In this document: positions 32,812-43,574 of the stretch, one piece after another
Layout of the letters: every line of letters starts with the position of its first letter
Numbering within the stretch: the stretch's first letter is position 1
DNA from: Apiosordaria backusii
Taxonomy: Eukaryota; Ascomycota; Sordariomycetes; Sordariales; Lasiosphaeriaceae
DNA length: 64,000 nucleotides
Reading direction: 5' to 3'
Assembly: GCA_030549205.1 (NCBI GenBank)
Contig: JAUKTV010000012.1
Coordinates: forward strand, 558,001-622,000
The notes under the pieces: model-generated
What the model saw: the letters and a program-made list of their open reading frames with translations, nothing else
What the model was told of the DNA's origin: nothing
The model's database searches: none
Translations under genes and position numbers: made by a program

Positions 32812-34458
32812 CTCAGGCGTTAGCCAGGCGAGGCCGTTGACCCGTTCAAGTCCAGCCTTTTTGTGTGATTTGTTCCAGGTTGTGGGGAGGCCGGTCAGCC
32901 TGCACTGAGCTGCAAGTAACCAAGTCTCCGAGTCCCGAACGTTGGCGTTGGGGTAAGTGAGCTGAGTGGCCGCTTGGACGTGGAGCCAGCTGGCCGGCTT
33001 CGCTTGCCAGTGCCAATTGCGGTTGCGTGTGACCCTTCTCCAAGAAAACCCCCCTTTTAGCTTCAGTTGTCAGCCTCTTGTCATCAACGTCAACGCCGGC
33101 AACGACACATGATAATCCGCGTCCCGGGATGGTGTGATGGTGTTTTGGGAATGTCGTGGCATTTTTGATATTTTTTTTTTTGCCTCCTCGTTGGCATGTG
33201 TCGTTGTTGGCATCGTAAAAAGTCGGGTGAAGCAGGGTTACATTCCACAATCCCACACTTCACAGGCTGTCTGTCCTTCCCCATGGTCGCCTGGATGAGG
33301 GAACCATTGTTCATCACCGGACCATTTAACCGTGACTGTTGACTGCGCCTATCGGTTTCTCCCGCCTTGGCGGCTCTCACCTGGTGTTTGACTAGACGCC
33401 GTATTTTCGGAGAAATTCTGCCTATCTTGGCACCAAACGTTGGTCTCCTCGGCCAGCCATTCATACACCCACTTGCCGGCGTTGCGGCTCGAGGGACGCG
33501 GACCACAGGCGCCCGAACCCAACTGGTGCATTAACTCGTTCGCCAGTGTGGTGATGTATTGCACCAGCCTGTCCACTCCCAGCTAGCGCCAAGCCAACAG
33601 AGAGGGGTTGAAGAGGCAAAAAGGCCAGTCCCGGTGATGACCTGTTTGTTATAAAGACAGGAGGGGCACCATCGCAGGCAACATGGACTGTCGGTATTTG
33701 CTGTTATTGGCTCACCCATCAGTTCCCGGTGTCACTGTCGCTGCCTTCTGTGTGTTACACAATGCGGTTACAGCAGCTGCCTGAGCATGTCTGTAAGTCA
33801 GCCGGTCGTACGAAGTAACTAGTAACTCGAGGAAGCTGGACATATGAGCATATTTGCATACCATCCAATACCGGATGCCAAGTTGGGGGAGTGGGCGAAG
33901 CGGGACTTGACATGCAGGGAGCTGCAGTTACGAAGTCAAGCTCAGGGACAAGGTCCGCTACTTGTCGATCTGTTGACATCCTGACGGGATCTCAGATCCC
34001 ATATCCCACTTCGGGCGTAAAGATTCCCTATCCTGATCATGATCTTGGGCAACAGGAGCTAGGAGAACGATCAACCACGTGTTGCTTCTGCAGTGCCGAG
34101 TCACCCCGCAGAATAGCTCGTGGTCAATGTGGGGTGCAGGACCTAAGGACCCGCAGTTTCTTGGCTTACGTTCTTTCCAGCGCCGTTGTCATTGGTCGAT
34201 TGGCGGGGCGCTCTGTGATACCAGCCCATCGCCGTTTGTGTGCGATATCAATGGACCATGGCGAACTGGACTGCATAGAAGCAGCACTAATTGGTGTAGA
34301 TGATGGACTTGGGACGCTGATAGGAGGGTATATAAGAAGAGAGACTTGTCTGCCGAAAAACATCATGTCATAGGACAAGACATCAATATCAAGAACGGCG
34401 AGAAAAGGCGTAAAAAAGATTCAAGGAAAAAACTGCCAAGATCACCAAAAGTGTCAAC
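32812..34458. other. Shared promoter region of Zn2Cys6 regulator and FAD monooxygenase
   Basis: About 1.65 kb between divergent starts. Long open frames here have no domain content. A TATATAA box lies at 34329-34335 near the monooxygenase. Confidence 0.55.
34329..34335 (+). promoter_or_regulatory. TATA box of FAD monooxygenase gene
   Basis: GGGTATATAAGAAG lies about 125 nt upstream of the ATG, a normal spacing for a fungal TATA box plus leader. Confidence 0.5.
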
Positions 34459-35700
34459 ATGGCGGTGACAAACCACTTCCTCGAGGGCAAAAGGATCATT
34501 GTGGTTGGGGGTGGCATCGCTGGATGCACCTTCGTAGCCGCCCTCCACAAACTTTGGAACCCAAACCTGAGATTGCCGGAGATCATTGTCCTCGAACGCA
34601 ACCCAAAAGATGTTCGACACCACAGCTACTCGATATCGCTGCATGGAGACAGTGTCAACGGCGGCTTAGTCGCCTTGCGGCAGCTCGGTCTTCTCAACGA
34701 AACCCTCAAGCACTCCATCTTCGGCCTTCGATCCGGTCAGTTCAAAATGTGGGATTCCAACTGGAGCGAGCTGATGTCGACACAACCCCGCCCGTGGGGA
34801 GATTTGCCAACTGGCTCCATGCGAATCAAGCGCAGCAATCTTGAACAGATCTTGGTAAGGGAGGCAGAAAAGACAAACGCGGCCTTCCACTGGGGAGTCG
34901 AATGCACCGGGGCTCAACGGTTAAACAACGGTCGAATCCGAGTTTTGGTGGAAGACGAGGCGAGATCCGAGGTTGACCATGAGTGTGACTTCCTCGTGGT
35001 TGCTGATGGTGCTCAGAGTAAGCTCCGGGCTGCTCTCCGACCACACGATCACCTCAAGTACGCCGGCGCTGTTCAAATAGGTGGCAAAGCCGAGTTCCCA
35101 CATGGAATACCTGAACCAATCGGAGAGAATTGGGGTCTCATGCTGTCTGGAAAGGGTGTTTGCTGTTACTTCTCCGCCGTCGACAAGGACACAGTCGTAT
35201 GGGCGCTGAGCCAGCAACGACCTGAGCCCGACACTCGAACAAGTGCATCGACGCCCGACAGATTCACGACCCTCAAAGAAGAAGCTCTTCGGCTCGGCAA
35301 TATGTTCTCAGAGCCATTCCGTACCATCGTCGAGTCGACATATCCGTCTTCAGCCTTCGTGACTGCGGCCATGGAAAAGGAGCCCTTCCGACACGACGAT
35401 CCAAAACTCGAGAGAACAGTTTTTATCGGCGACGCCAACCATGCCGTGAGTGCTTTTGCTGGGAATGGAGCCAACTTGGCGCTGAAGGATGGGTGGGATT
35501 TGGCGGAGAATATTTGTTATGGATCATCGTTACACAACGCCGTGGCAGCGTATGACAGCCTGGGTTTTGCACGGGCAGCTGAGGCCATCAAGTCGTCGCA
35601 TCAAAAGATTGACTTTGCCCATTGCACGAGCGTCAGGGACTCGCTGTTACGAGCTGGGTTGGCGACTGGGCGATGGCTTATGAGTTGGAAAGGGATGTGA
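34459..35700 (+). CDS. FAD-dependent monooxygenase (aromatic hydroxylase-like)
   Basis: Single exon, 413 aa. The Rossmann FAD-binding motif IIVVGGGIAGCTFVAALH (GxGxxG at ~17-22) starts the protein. LPTGSMRIKRSNLEQIL follows, then CDFLVVADGAQSKLR (DG motif), and VFIGDANHAVSAFAGNGANL (GD motif, Asp ~325) contacts the FAD ribityl chain. These are the group A flavoprotein hydroxylase signatures (salicylate and similar hydroxylases, secondary-metabolite tailoring enzymes). There is no signal peptide or C-terminal membrane anchor. It probably hydroxylates a small substrate using NAD(P)H and oxygen; the substrate is unknown. The divergent Zn2Cys6 gene suggests co-regulation. Confidence 0.9.
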   Translation: MAVTNHFLEGKRIIVVGGGIAGCTFVAALHKLWNPNLRLPEIIVLERNPKDVRHHSYSISLHGDSVNGGLVALRQLGLLNETLKHSIFGLRSGQFKMWDSNWSELMSTQPRPWGDLPTGSMRIKRSNLEQILVREAEKTNAAFHWGVECTGAQRLNNGRIRVLVEDEARSEVDHECDFLVVADGAQSKLRAALRPHDHLKYAGAVQIGGKAEFPHGIPEPIGENWGLMLSGKGVCCYFSAVDKDTVVWALSQQRPEPDTRTSASTPDRFTTLKEEALRLGNMFSEPFRTIVESTYPSSAFVTAAMEKEPFRHDDPKLERTVFIGDANHAVSAFAGNGANLALKDGWDLAENICYGSSLHNAVAAYDSLGFARAAEAIKSSHQKIDFAHCTSVRDSLLRAGLATGRWLMSWKGM

Positions 35701-36245
35701 TGTGCACAGGCGCAATCGCGTCTCTGGTTGGAGTTGGGCTGGGAGTTTGGTGTTTGGGGGAAGTTGCTTTTTCTGATTTCAGTGGCGTCTTGGCATGGGG
35801 CGCTGGATGTCTTTTCTGATAGAGGATCTAGAAACAGCGTGAATAATTGGGACGAGTATTTTCCTGGACACATAATACAGAACCTGAAGATAACCAATAC
35901 TTAGTTTTCCTGATCATGACATTTCTCAGAGTTGTTGAAGGCATTGAGAAAGAATTGAAGATGAAAGCTTCCAGAAGGCTGAACGCTATGACAAAGGCCC
36001 TACAGCACCTCTGATAAGATAATTACATAATTAGAGGATGGTGGGGCCGGCATTCTGACGCGGACGCGCCTTCCTTGCAACCCTCGCGTCGACTCGCGTC
36101 CCACTTAAACTTTCGGGGATGCCAGGGGCCTCGAACTGATCCCAATTCAGCGCTGCCCATCTCGTTCTCTGCCTGTTTTCCTCTTTTTTATGGTTTTCTT
36201 TCCTTGATTTGTTGTATCAGCACGTCATCTGATAATCCTTCAAAG
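35701..36245. other. Intergenic upstream of MSH6
   Basis: 3' flank of the monooxygenase and promoter of MSH6. No other feature recognised. Confidence 0.6.
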
Positions 36246-39200
36246 ATGGGAGAAAAGACGGCAACAGCTCGCACTCCGGCGAAGACGCCGTCCACAGCTA
36301 AGAAACAAGGACAGGCACCATCAACCGGCAAGCAGCAGAGCATTCTCGGCTTCTTTTCTAGGACACCAGGAGCCAGCAGTGCCAATGCTCCCAACTCCTC
36401 ACCATCTATCAAGCCGACACCCTCTCTCAACAAGTCTAGCTCTTCGCAATGCCTGCAAGAGACGACAAAGTCCAACTCGATTCCTTCGAGACGAGCGCCC
36501 AATGCCACACCTGTACCCAGCAGTGATGCTCTTGAGCCCACAAGTTCTCAGGAAAACAGAGATGCCAGCACTGCCAAGGTTAGTATTGCTACCGGGGGCT
36601 CCCCCCTTTCTACTCCATTCGCTGACGTTCAGCGACACAGGCTTCGAAATCAAGAACGACCATGAAGAATATCACGACCCTGCCTAGCAGCCCGTCTCGG
36701 AAGGTTAAGCAAACCGTAAACTACGCCGAGTCATCAGACGAAGAAGACGAGGATTTCATTGCCTCACTCGCGGCCCGGAAGAGCCGAAAAGTTCGTGCCC
36801 GTGCAGCGGTGATTGACGACGACGATGAGGACAACTACGAGGCCGGCAACAACGATGTCGAGGAAGAGGATGGTACGTTGCATGCTCTCTATCCGATTGT
36901 CTGGCTCCAGATTGCTGACATTGTACAGATGAAATGGCAGATTTTGTAGTATCAGACGACTCAGATGCCCCGTCCAGACCCAAGAAGAGAAAACGGCCAG
37001 CCGCAAACCCTTCTGCCCCACGGAAGAAGACCACCAACTCCTCGCCACCTCGTTCAGATTATGCTGCGCCAGATTTGGACGACGATGAGCTCATGGAAGA
37101 CATTCCACCTTCGACTTCCACCGCGCAGAAGTGGAAGTACGACCCAGACAGTTTCGACAATGTCGAACCGCAGGAGACAGTCTCCAGGCCTCCTCCGGCT
37201 GCGAAGAAAACTTCGTCAACCACCAAACCGAAGCCTAAAGCCCACACTCAGGAGCCGGAGAAGAGATATCCCTGGCTGGCCAACATTTTGGATGGCAACA
37301 AAAAGCCACCAACTGACCCAGAATTTGACCCCACCTCGATCTACATTCCACCGGCAGCAGAGAAGCAATTCTCTGCTTTTGAGAAGCAGTACTGGGACAT
37401 CAAGAGGAACCTTTGGGATACCGTTGTCTTCTTCAAGAAGGGCAAGTTCTATGAGCTCTACGAAAACGACGCAACGATCGGTCATCAGTTGTTTGATCTG
37501 AAGATGACGGACCGCGTCAACATGCGTATGGTCGGCGTTCCTGAGAGCTCGCTCGACATGTGGGTCAACCAATTTGTGGCCAAGGGCTTCAAGGTTGCGC
37601 GTGTGGACCAGATGGAGTCTGCACTTGGTAAAGAGATGCGCGAGCGCGATGCAAAGGCCAAGAAGGCAGACAAGATCATCCGTCGTGAGCTGGCTTGTAT
37701 CTTGACCGCCGGCACGCTGGTAGACGGCAGCATGCTCCAGGATGACATGGCCACATACTGCGCAGCCATCAAGGAATCGGTTGTCGATGATAAGCCATGC
37801 TTTGGCATTGCTTTTGTGGATGCGGCCACCGGCCAGTTCTTCATCTCAGAGTTTGAAGACGATGTCGACCTCACCAAGTTTGAGACTTTTGTTGCCCAAA
37901 CATGCCCTCGGGAATTGGTATTGGAGAAGTCGCGGTTGTCTACCAAGGCCCTCCGTATCCTCAAGAACAACACTGCACCCACCACGATCTGGAACTACCT
38001 CAAGCCAGGGGCCGAGTTCTGGGATGCCGATACAGCCAGGCGAGAATTAGAGTGCAATGGTTACTTTCTCAACGACGGTACTAAGGAGGAGGTTTGGCCA
38101 GAGAAGTTGGAGCCAGTCAAAGAAAAAGACCTGTTGATGTCTGCCCTTGGTGGGTTGGTCCATTACCTACGGTTCCTCAAGCTCGAACGAAGTCTACTTT
38201 CGCAAGGCAACTTTGAGCCGTACAATCCCATCCACCGCAATGGCACTCTTATTCTAGATGGCCAGACCCTCATCAACCTCGAGATCTTCGCCAACACTGC
38301 CAACGGCGGTGTGGAGGGGACGCTGTTCAACCTGCTCAACAGGTGTATTACGCCATTTGGGAAGCGCCTCTTCCGGCAGTGGGTTTGCCATCCACTCTGC
38401 AACATCCAAAAGATCAACGAGAGACTTGATGCGGTAGATATGCTCAACGCGGACCGCAGTGCCCTCGCCGAGTTTTCGTCCCACATGAGTAAGATGCCTG
38501 ACCTGGAACGATTAATCTCGCGCATTCATGCCGGCTCGTGCAGGCCGGAAGACTTTGTCCGTGTTCTTGAGGGTTTTGAGCAAATTGACTACACCATGAA
38601 CTTTCTTGGGGCTTTTGGAGGCAGCAATGGTCTGGTCGACCGGCTCATCTCTGCCATGCCTGATCTCAAGGAGCCCCTGAGCTACTGGGAGACTGCCTTT
38701 GACAGGAAGAAGGCTCGGGACAACAAGGTTCTCATTCCGGAGCGCGGAATCGAGGAGGACTACGACAACAGCGAGGACGAGTTGAAACGCGTCAAAGAGG
38801 AGTTGGATCAGCTGCTCGAAAAGCAAAAGACGGCCTTGAAGTGCAAGCAGCTCAAGTTCACCGACGTTGGCAAAGAGGTGTACCAGATTGAAGTGCCAAA
38901 GTCGGTCAAGGTTCCCTCGAGCTGGCGCCAAATGTCGGCAACAGCGGCCGTCAAGCGATATTACTTTAGAGAGCTGGAGAGCCTTGTCCGTGAGCTCCAA
39001 GAGACCGAAGAGACCCACTCCCAGATTGTCAAGGAGGTGGCTTCGAGGTTCTTCAAGAAGTTCGACGTCGATTACGAGGTCTGGTTGCAAGCCATCCGCA
39101 TCATCTCGCAGCTGGACTGCCTGATGAGCTTGGCCAAGTCGTCCTCTGCACTGGGACTTCCCAGCTGCCGTCCGGAGTTTGTAGATGATGAGCGCAGTGT

Positions 39201-40087
39201 CCTGCACTTCGAGGAGCTGCGTCACCCGTGTATGATCAACAGGGTCGACGATTTCATCCCCAACGACATCCACCTCGGCGGTGACCAGGCCAAGATTAAC
39301 CTTCTCACTGGTGCCAATGCGGCTGGAAAGTCGACTGTCCTTCGAATGGTGAGTTCAATTTGCAGTCTTTTTTTTTTTTTTCTGCCTGACAACTAACATG
39401 TGTTAGACCTGTACTGCCGCCATCATGGCTCAGATCGGATGCTATGTGCCAGCTGTGTCGGCCAAGCTCACTCCTGTGGATCGTATCATGTCTCGTCTTG
39501 GAGCCAACGACAACATCTTTGCCGCACAGAGCACCTTTTTTGTCGAGTTATCCGAAACCAAGAAAATCCTCTCTGAGGCCACGCCACGCTCCCTTGTTAT
39601 TCTGGATGAGCTCGGTCGCGGTACCTCTTCGTATGATGGCGTGGCTGTTGCACAAGCTGTCCTTCACCACGTGGCCTCCCACATCGGCTGTATAGGATTC
39701 TTTGCGACCCACTACCACAGTCTGGCAACCGAGTTCGAGAACCACCCCGAGATTCGGGCCCGGAGAATGCAGATTCATGTTGATGGCGAGAACCGGCGGG
39801 TGACGTTCCTGTACAAGCTGGAGGACGGTGTCGCTGAGGGATCCTTTGGTATGCACTGTGCTGCCATGTGTGGTATTCCCAACCAAGTCATTGAACATGC
39901 TGAAGTGGCTGCCAAGGAATGGGAGCACACCAGCCGATTGAAGGAGAGTTTGGAGAGGGCGAAGACTGGGTGTTATATTCCTCTGGGTGTACTGAGTGAT
40001 GTGGCAAGTCTGTTGAGAGTGGGCGGTGAGGCAGAGGTTCTGGAGCGGGGTGTGGAAGTGCTGTTGCGAGCCATTGAGGCGCTTTGA
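36246..40087 (+). CDS. MSH6: DNA mismatch repair protein MSH6
   Basis: Exons 36246-36578, 36641-36872, 36929-39348 and 39407-40087 give 1221 aa. The N-terminus carries a PCNA-interacting PIP box (QQSILGFF, residues 30-37) and a long acidic/basic disordered region. The mismatch-binding domain has the Phe-x-Glu motif in KGKFYELYEND (Phe362, Glu364). Connector, lever and clamp domains follow. The ATPase has Walker A GANAAGKST (983-991), Walker B LVILDELGRGTSSYDG and FFATHYHSL. It pairs with MSH2 as MutS-alpha to recognise base mismatches and small loops. The last intron falls just after Walker A. The family-typical length and unbroken domain order make this secure. Confidence 0.98.
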
Positions 40088-40984
40088 GTCTTTGTTTTCT
40101 TCGAGAATAGGTTTGGCGGGTATCATATGGGATTATTTGATGGACGAAAAGGTACATTCACATACACAATCGGTGAGGGAGAACTTGCTGGCTTTGCTTA
40201 TTTCTGTAGGGCGTTTCTGGCATGGGGTGGCACGCACGGTAAAGCATGGGATGCTGCTGGCTTGATACTTTGACAGTAATATGTTAATATGAGTGAGTGT
40301 GTTTAGCTTCCTCTGATGAGGGGTCTTGTACAATACACATCATAAGGTAGCTAGGTAGACACCTCGTGGATTAAAAACAGAAAGAATTTTTGAAGCTATC
40401 GTGATCTGATCGATATCGGATGTCTCGGAGATATCATGCACAGCTTATGCAAGCAGTTGTGCTAGCGACTGTGCCTCCCCCACTTTCCTGGTCTCTTTCT
40501 GTGGTTGCTTCAGGGGCTAACGAGCATTATTGAATCCAGAATGGTTATGCCCAGGAATTTTGAGCATGTTTTTGACACTCTTCAAGTGATAATTATCTAT
40601 TTACCAGAGGTGAATCCACTTACAATAAATGCCATTGTCCGCCAATTCTTTGGCACATAAAGGATGATGTCCCACCTTCCCTTTCGGACAAAGCTGACTG
40701 CCGCGCCTGCCGTCCCGAGTCCGTTGCTGACCGACGGGATCTTGGCTGCCTAAGCCCCGGGCGATCCCGTTTTATCTGTCATCCTCTTTCATTCTCACTT
40801 CTCGGGCATTTCAGCTCGCCCTTGGGAATTATCAACATAGACACCTACGACGCCATGGGTAACTAGTCATCAGAAACGAGCAAACACACACGATTTACAC
40901 TTCCCATACTGTTGTATCATCAGGCTACCATAATCCCTCGCCTTCCACGAGGACCGGCGATAACATCCAGCGCCAACCGCCAAA
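40088..40984. other. Intergenic between MSH6 and the DOMON-b561 gene
   Basis: No gene recognised. Contains the MSH6 3' flank and a compact promoter for the next gene. Confidence 0.6.
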
Positions 40985-42601
40985 ATGACCTCCCTCACCT
41001 TCACCACCACCATCCTCCTGCTCACCTCCCTCTTCACCCCTTTTATCCTCGCCAACCCCAACCCCCTCCCAACACAAAACACACAATACTGCCGCTTCGG
41101 GCACTCCCTCGGGCAAGCCGACTTTTGCTTGGGGGTTTCGGTAACCAACCACTCCAACCCTAACCCAGCCCCAGGGCACGAGCACCACCGCGACTTTTCT
41201 CTTTCGTTGTCGATCCGCCGATCGGGTAAGCTAGGGTGGACAGCGATTGGTACCGGGCCGAAAATGGCAGGCTCTATTATGATAATCGTCTACGGTGACC
41301 CCAACGCCAAGGATAGCAAACCGGTGGTTAGTATCAGGACAGTGGATGGGCATCACCAGCCGAAACTGATTAGCCATGTGGGTGTTGATGGGGAGGTGAA
41401 AGGGGAGGAGGGGGGGCAGCTAACGGCTGAGGGGAGGGTTAGAGTTTTAAGGGCAGAGTGGGTGGAATTGGAGAGGGAGGGGGGGAAATTGGGGGGGAGA
41501 CATGATGATGAGAAGGAGGAGCATCAGGTGCCGAGTGGGCCGCCGACGCATGCGGCGAGGGTGGAGGTGTTGTGTGAGAAGTGTGATGAGTTTGGGAGTG
41601 TGAAGGGGTGGGGAGGGGCGGGGACGGGGAAAGGGGGGAGTATGCCGTGGATTTGGGCGTTTAATGATAACCAGGATTTTGAGCATGATGGGCGAGAGTT
41701 TGGATTGGGGGCGAAGTTGAAGATGCATAGGCATCGGGAGGGGAGTGGGGGGTATGGGAGGTTTTGGGTTGATATGGCTCGCGCGACGGGGGAGGGGGTG
41801 AAGAAGGAGTGGGATTTTGAGGAAAAGAGAGAGAATGAGCGGGTGGGAACGAGTGATGGGCCGATTGGGTTTGGAGCGTGGTTTGATTTTGTGGTGAGGG
41901 TTTGGTCGTTGGCGAAGGTGCATGGGGTTGTGATGGGGGTGGGGTTTTTGGGGCTGTTTCCGCTTGGGGTGGTGTTTATTAGGATGAAGAGTAGGAAGGG
42001 GGCGCCGTTTAAGAGACATTGGAGGATTCAAGCAGTGGCTACGTCGGTTGCGGGTGTGGGTGCGATGATTGGGGGTAAATTGAGCAAGTGGCATATGCCA
42101 AAGACTTTGCATCAGTGGTTGGGATTGGGGATTGTGTTGGGGTTGGTTGTGCAGAGTTTACTTGGGTGGAGGCATCATGTGGACTTTGTTAGGATCAAGA
42201 GGAGGACGTGGATATCGTATGGTCATGTTTGGTTGGGGAGGTTTGTGGTTGCGGGGGGTTTGGTGAATGTGGTTTTGGGGATGATGCTGTCTGGGAAGAC
42301 AGCGGGAGGGATCTGGTTGGTGGGTGTGGTGGGCTTGGTAGAAGCGGCTGGGCTGGGGTACTGGCTTTGGAGAGCTGAGAAGCAGAGGCAGCAGGTATTT
42401 CCTGGTGCGGAGGAGGATGGGACCGAGGCTCTGGCCTTGATGCCGAGGAGTAGCGATGGTGGGGAGAATTACTTTGCGATTGATGAGAGTGAGGAAGAGA
42501 GCTCGGAAGAGGACGATGATGGCAAAATTTCGGACGAGGAGGCACTGCGAAAGAGATCGGTAGAGTCGGGAAGGAAGAGTTCGGATGGAGTTAAGGATTG
42601 A
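40985..42601 (+). CDS. DOMON-cytochrome b561 membrane protein
   Basis: Single exon, 538 aa. The signal peptide (~1-23) is followed by a DOMON-like beta-sandwich (residues ~33-265), with SLSIRRSGKLGWTAIGTG and PWIWAFNDNQDF resembling the cytochrome domain of cellobiose dehydrogenase relatives. The b561 domain follows with the four heme-ligand histidines placed as expected: KVHGVV (His313), KRHWRIQ (His345), LHQWLGL (His376) and YGHVWLG (His414). The C-terminal tail is acidic, with EESSEEDDD. It is likely a transmembrane electron carrier linking an extracellular heme domain to cytosolic reductant, for example ascorbate or another donor. The composition changes sharply from C-rich to very G-rich codons after ~41220. 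Confidence 0.86.
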   Translation: MTSLTFTTTILLLTSLFTPFILANPNPLPTQNTQYCRFGHSLGQADFCLGVSVTNHSNPNPAPGHEHHRDFSLSLSIRRSGKLGWTAIGTGPKMAGSIMIIVYGDPNAKDSKPVVSIRTVDGHHQPKLISHVGVDGEVKGEEGGQLTAEGRVRVLRAEWVELEREGGKLGGRHDDEKEEHQVPSGPPTHAARVEVLCEKCDEFGSVKGWGGAGTGKGGSMPWIWAFNDNQDFEHDGREFGLGAKLKMHRHREGSGGYGRFWVDMARATGEGVKKEWDFEEKRENERVGTSDGPIGFGAWFDFVVRVWSLAKVHGVVMGVGFLGLFPLGVVFIRMKSRKGAPFKRHWRIQAVATSVAGVGAMIGGKLSKWHMPKTLHQWLGLGIVLGLVVQSLLGWRHHVDFVRIKRRTWISYGHVWLGRFVVAGGLVNVVLGMMLSGKTAGGIWLVGVVGLVEAAGLGYWLWRAEKQRQQVFPGAEEDGTEALALMPRSSDGGENYFAIDESEEESSEEDDDGKISDEEALRKRSVESGRKSSDGVKD

Positions 42602-43574
42602 TGTTTTCCAGGGGCCCAAGATATCAGTACGCCTATTCGTTATGAAAATACACCCTTCCAAGATGCAGGCATGCATTTTGAAGATGCAGTTACGCCTACC
42701 GATCATAGAGAGACACATGCAATTGTCCGAGGCGTCAAAACGATTGTTACAGGCCTATTGTAGCCCAAGGGACACTTTTATGAGGTACTGATTCCCTTCC
42801 TCTTGATGGTCTTCGCAGGTTTGGGCAAGCACATGACAAGGCTGCCTTATCAGCATCACCAACTCACGAGGAGTGCCTGCAGGCGCCATCATGCAGATAA
42901 GTTACACTTGGTCTCGGCAGGTAGAACACTGACAGCCCAGGAACAATTACATGCTTGCTGACAGTGATCGCTCTACTCTAGACAGTTGTGACAGTCGAGC
43001 ATAAAGCCTTCTGTCGGATCAACAATAGCAAGCGCCATATCGATATCAAAAATCCAACCTGGCAAAGATCAACGCCCTTTGCCACCAGATCCTCTGGCCA
43101 GACCCGACCAAAATCCCGGGACTCCCAAAAGTGCCGCAGCTGACATCTGCATCCCACCTGGTTCTGCCCACCATCTTCGACATCGCGCTAGTGGAAAGCA
43201 GTTCAGCCTCACCATCGATCAACTGCAAGTCTCATTCGCCCAGTCCCCGGGTCACCGCATTTGGGTGTCCTCTTTGGGGAACTCTTTGGATTCGAGACGG
43301 GCCTGATAGCAAGCCACGGACAATCGAATTGTTTGGTTCTACCTGTGTTACTGAGGGCAGGGTTGGGTGATGGCAAGCCACATTGGCACCATACCGAGGA
43401 CTTGGGAGGATCTGGATGCAGGTAGACCATCGGGCTTTTGCGAGTGGCATATGCTGGGGTTGGGGAGGGGGCTTATAAAGATGGTATTGGACTTCGCTAC
43501 CCCGCGCTGGAGGTGTTGGTGGTTTTTGGTGCGTGTCAATCATTGAGGTAATGCCCGCGTTGGGGTCAGAAAGG
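42602..43574. other. Intergenic upstream of the Cys-rich membrane protein
   Basis: No gene recognised. A TATAAA box lies near the downstream start. Confidence 0.55.
43474..43479 (+). promoter_or_regulatory. TATAAA box of the Cys-rich membrane protein gene
   Basis: GCTTATAAAGATGG lies about 96 nt upstream of the preferred ATG at 43575. Confidence 0.5.

Noticed and set aside
30126..40087. Secondary-metabolite gene cluster around the monooxygenase
   Set aside because: There is no PKS, NRPS, terpene or P450 gene nearby, and the next gene is housekeeping MSH6.
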